Positions 40,522 to 41,033 of a stretch of 41,033 nucleotides of DNA are shown here, one piece after another. Under the pieces are notes generated by a model, which was not told the DNA's origin, made no database searches, and saw only the letters and a list, made by a program, of their open reading frames with translations. Position numbers and translations under genes: made by a program. Each line of letters opens with the position of its first letter. Position 1 is the stretch's first letter. The stretch lies in the NCBI GenBank assembly GCA_017534535.1, contig JAFXVZ010000021.1, positions 1-41,033 on the forward strand, given 5' to 3'. This stretch comes from Bacteroidaceae bacterium (GTDB lineage: Bacteria; Bacteroidota; Bacteroidia; Bacteroidales; Bacteroidaceae).

Positions 40522-40559
40522 ATCCTGCAAAGATACAGGATGGAAATGAATAAAGCAAG
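40522..40559 (-). promoter_or_regulatory. Promoter of the BspA-type gene with an overlapping palindrome
   Basis: Minus strand: -7 TATCTTTG (40535-40528). A near-match -33 CTTG (40559-40556) lies 20 bases upstream. The inverted repeat ATCCTG (40522-40527) / CAGGAT (40536-40541) brackets the -7 element exactly, as an operator would. Confidence 0.55.
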
Positions 40560-40650
40560 CGAGCCGCGAGAATGTTTTGTACGATTGATGATATTTATAG
40601 AGAAAAACAGCAAACATAATTTTATAATTCCGATGAATCAGGCTTCTTAT

Positions 40651-40825
40651 AACTTGCGGAGCAAGTTTTTCATTCGTGCAAAGCACGATCTCCTTCTCAT
40701 AGTTGCTTGCAACTTCTCATGACTTGCAAAGCAAGTTTCTCATAGTCGCTGAGCGAGTTCTCAATCTAAAATCGTGCTGCCACGATTTTAGATATCATGC
40801 CTTCGGCGTCATTCGCTTTAGGCGA
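40651..40825. repeat. Array of eight short hairpins upstream of the BspA-type gene
   Basis: Stems: AACTTGC/GCAAGTT (40651-40667), TCGTGC/GCACGA (40674-40688), AGTTGC/GCAACT (40701-40714), ACTTGC/GCAAGT (40722-40736), TCGC/GCGA (40746-40756), a 13-bp stem ATCTAAAATCGTG with its complement (40764-40793), ATGCC/GGCGT (40797-40809) and TCGC/GCGA (40813-40825). Most loops are 2-4 bases, and spacers often read TTCTCAT. I see no protein gene from 40559 to the window end; this array is the main content of that stretch. Confidence 0.65.
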
Positions 40826-40987
40826 TCAAGCCATTTCCTTCAATTAATCGAGGCATTTACTCCAAGCAATTGACAAGATGGGGCATGGGGGTAATGCATC
40901 ATTGAGACAAGCTGTCTTAGCCTTTTGATACAGTAATACAGAATACAGTTTTCTCAGCGACACATCATCCAACTGCCAAAACAAAAC

Positions 40988-41029
40988 TTATTATTATATA
41001 TATAATATATATTATCTATATAATAATAA
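40988..41029. repeat. AT-only inverted repeat at the window end
   Basis: TTATTATTATATA (40988-41000) and TATATAATAATAA (41017-41029) are perfect complements separated by 16 bases. The whole stretch from 40987 to 41030 is A/T but for one C. It may be a structured intergenic end or a DNA-unwinding element; the window stops here. Confidence 0.45.
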
Positions 41030-41033
41030 AATT

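Noticed and set aside
40540-40722. 60-codon plus-strand open frame upstream of the BspA-type gene
   Set aside because: It starts in the promoter of the divergent gene and runs through the hairpin array; no homology pattern or upstream promoter.
40835-40985. Short open stretches on both strands before the window end (minus about 47 codons, plus about 24 codons)
   Set aside because: No start codon with promoter support, no recognisable motif, and both strands open over the same bases. A gene remnant cannot be excluded.

Overview
The window looks like a chromosomal segment of a Bacteroidota species, most likely Prevotellaceae (Prevotella/Segatella type). The evidence is threefold. Many genes are preceded by the phylum-specific promoter, TTTG, then 19-20 bases, then TAnnTTTG. 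The primary sigma factor is short (286 aa) and lacks region 1.1. Protein families typical of the group are present: a TonB-receptor-like barrel, fimbrillin-like and BspA-type lipoproteins, clostripain (C11) lipoproteins, DUF4230 proteins and a FucP-type sugar permease. I see no rRNA, tRNA, CRISPR array, phage or complete insertion sequence.

Layout. 0.1-4.5 kb: an outer-membrane barrel and a LiaF-like membrane protein (minus strand), divergent from a membrane-anchored LytTR regulator. 4.6-6.8 kb: a muropeptide pair, a YkfC-like NlpC/P60 peptidase and an L-Ala-D/L-Glu epimerase. 7.0-9.6 kb: the periplasmic protease DegQ/HtrA and the primary sigma factor. 9.7-12.9 kb: a small secreted protein and two tandem C11 protease lipoproteins. 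12.9-13.25 kb: a gene-free block of nested palindromes. 13.25-14.7 kb: rlmH and nadC, divergent. 14.8-17.5 kb: an ECF sigma factor operon with an anti-sigma-like/barrel fusion and two secreted proteins. 17.5-19.1 kb: an FMN oxidoreductase and a DsbA/FrnE-like protein. 19.2-24.1 kb: the galactose operon galM-permease-galK, with manA divergent. 24.1-25.5 kb: gdhA. 25.7-28.6 kb: a 56-residue membrane protein, a cell-wall amidase and two DUF4230 proteins. 28.7-36.1 kb: an AsmA-like protein, a sugar porter, an NhaD-type antiporter, glycogen branching enzyme and a DUF2461 protein. 36.2-41.0 kb: an accessory surface/peptide region.

The most unusual part is 36.2-38.8 kb. Two tiny genes (36 and 35 codons) encode clearly homologous peptides that share a Y-x-K-P start, an L-L-Q-x-S-K middle and a C-terminal Trp. 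One lies 36 bases upstream of a fimbrillin-like lipoprotein gene and the other downstream of it, after a terminator. Divergent from them, behind a consensus promoter, is a small gene ending in a classical double-glycine leader (L-S-D-D-E-L-D-G-V-A-G-G) and a nine-residue tail. It is interrupted by an in-frame amber codon at codon 12. Next comes a BspA-type lipoprotein with six exactly 69-bp repeats, and upstream of it an array of eight mini-hairpins.

Several gene junctions carry short tandem arrays of degenerate 7-bp units. One such array lies in frame inside the anti-sigma-like gene, where loss or gain of a single unit would shift the frame. Others supply the stop codon of the gene they abut.
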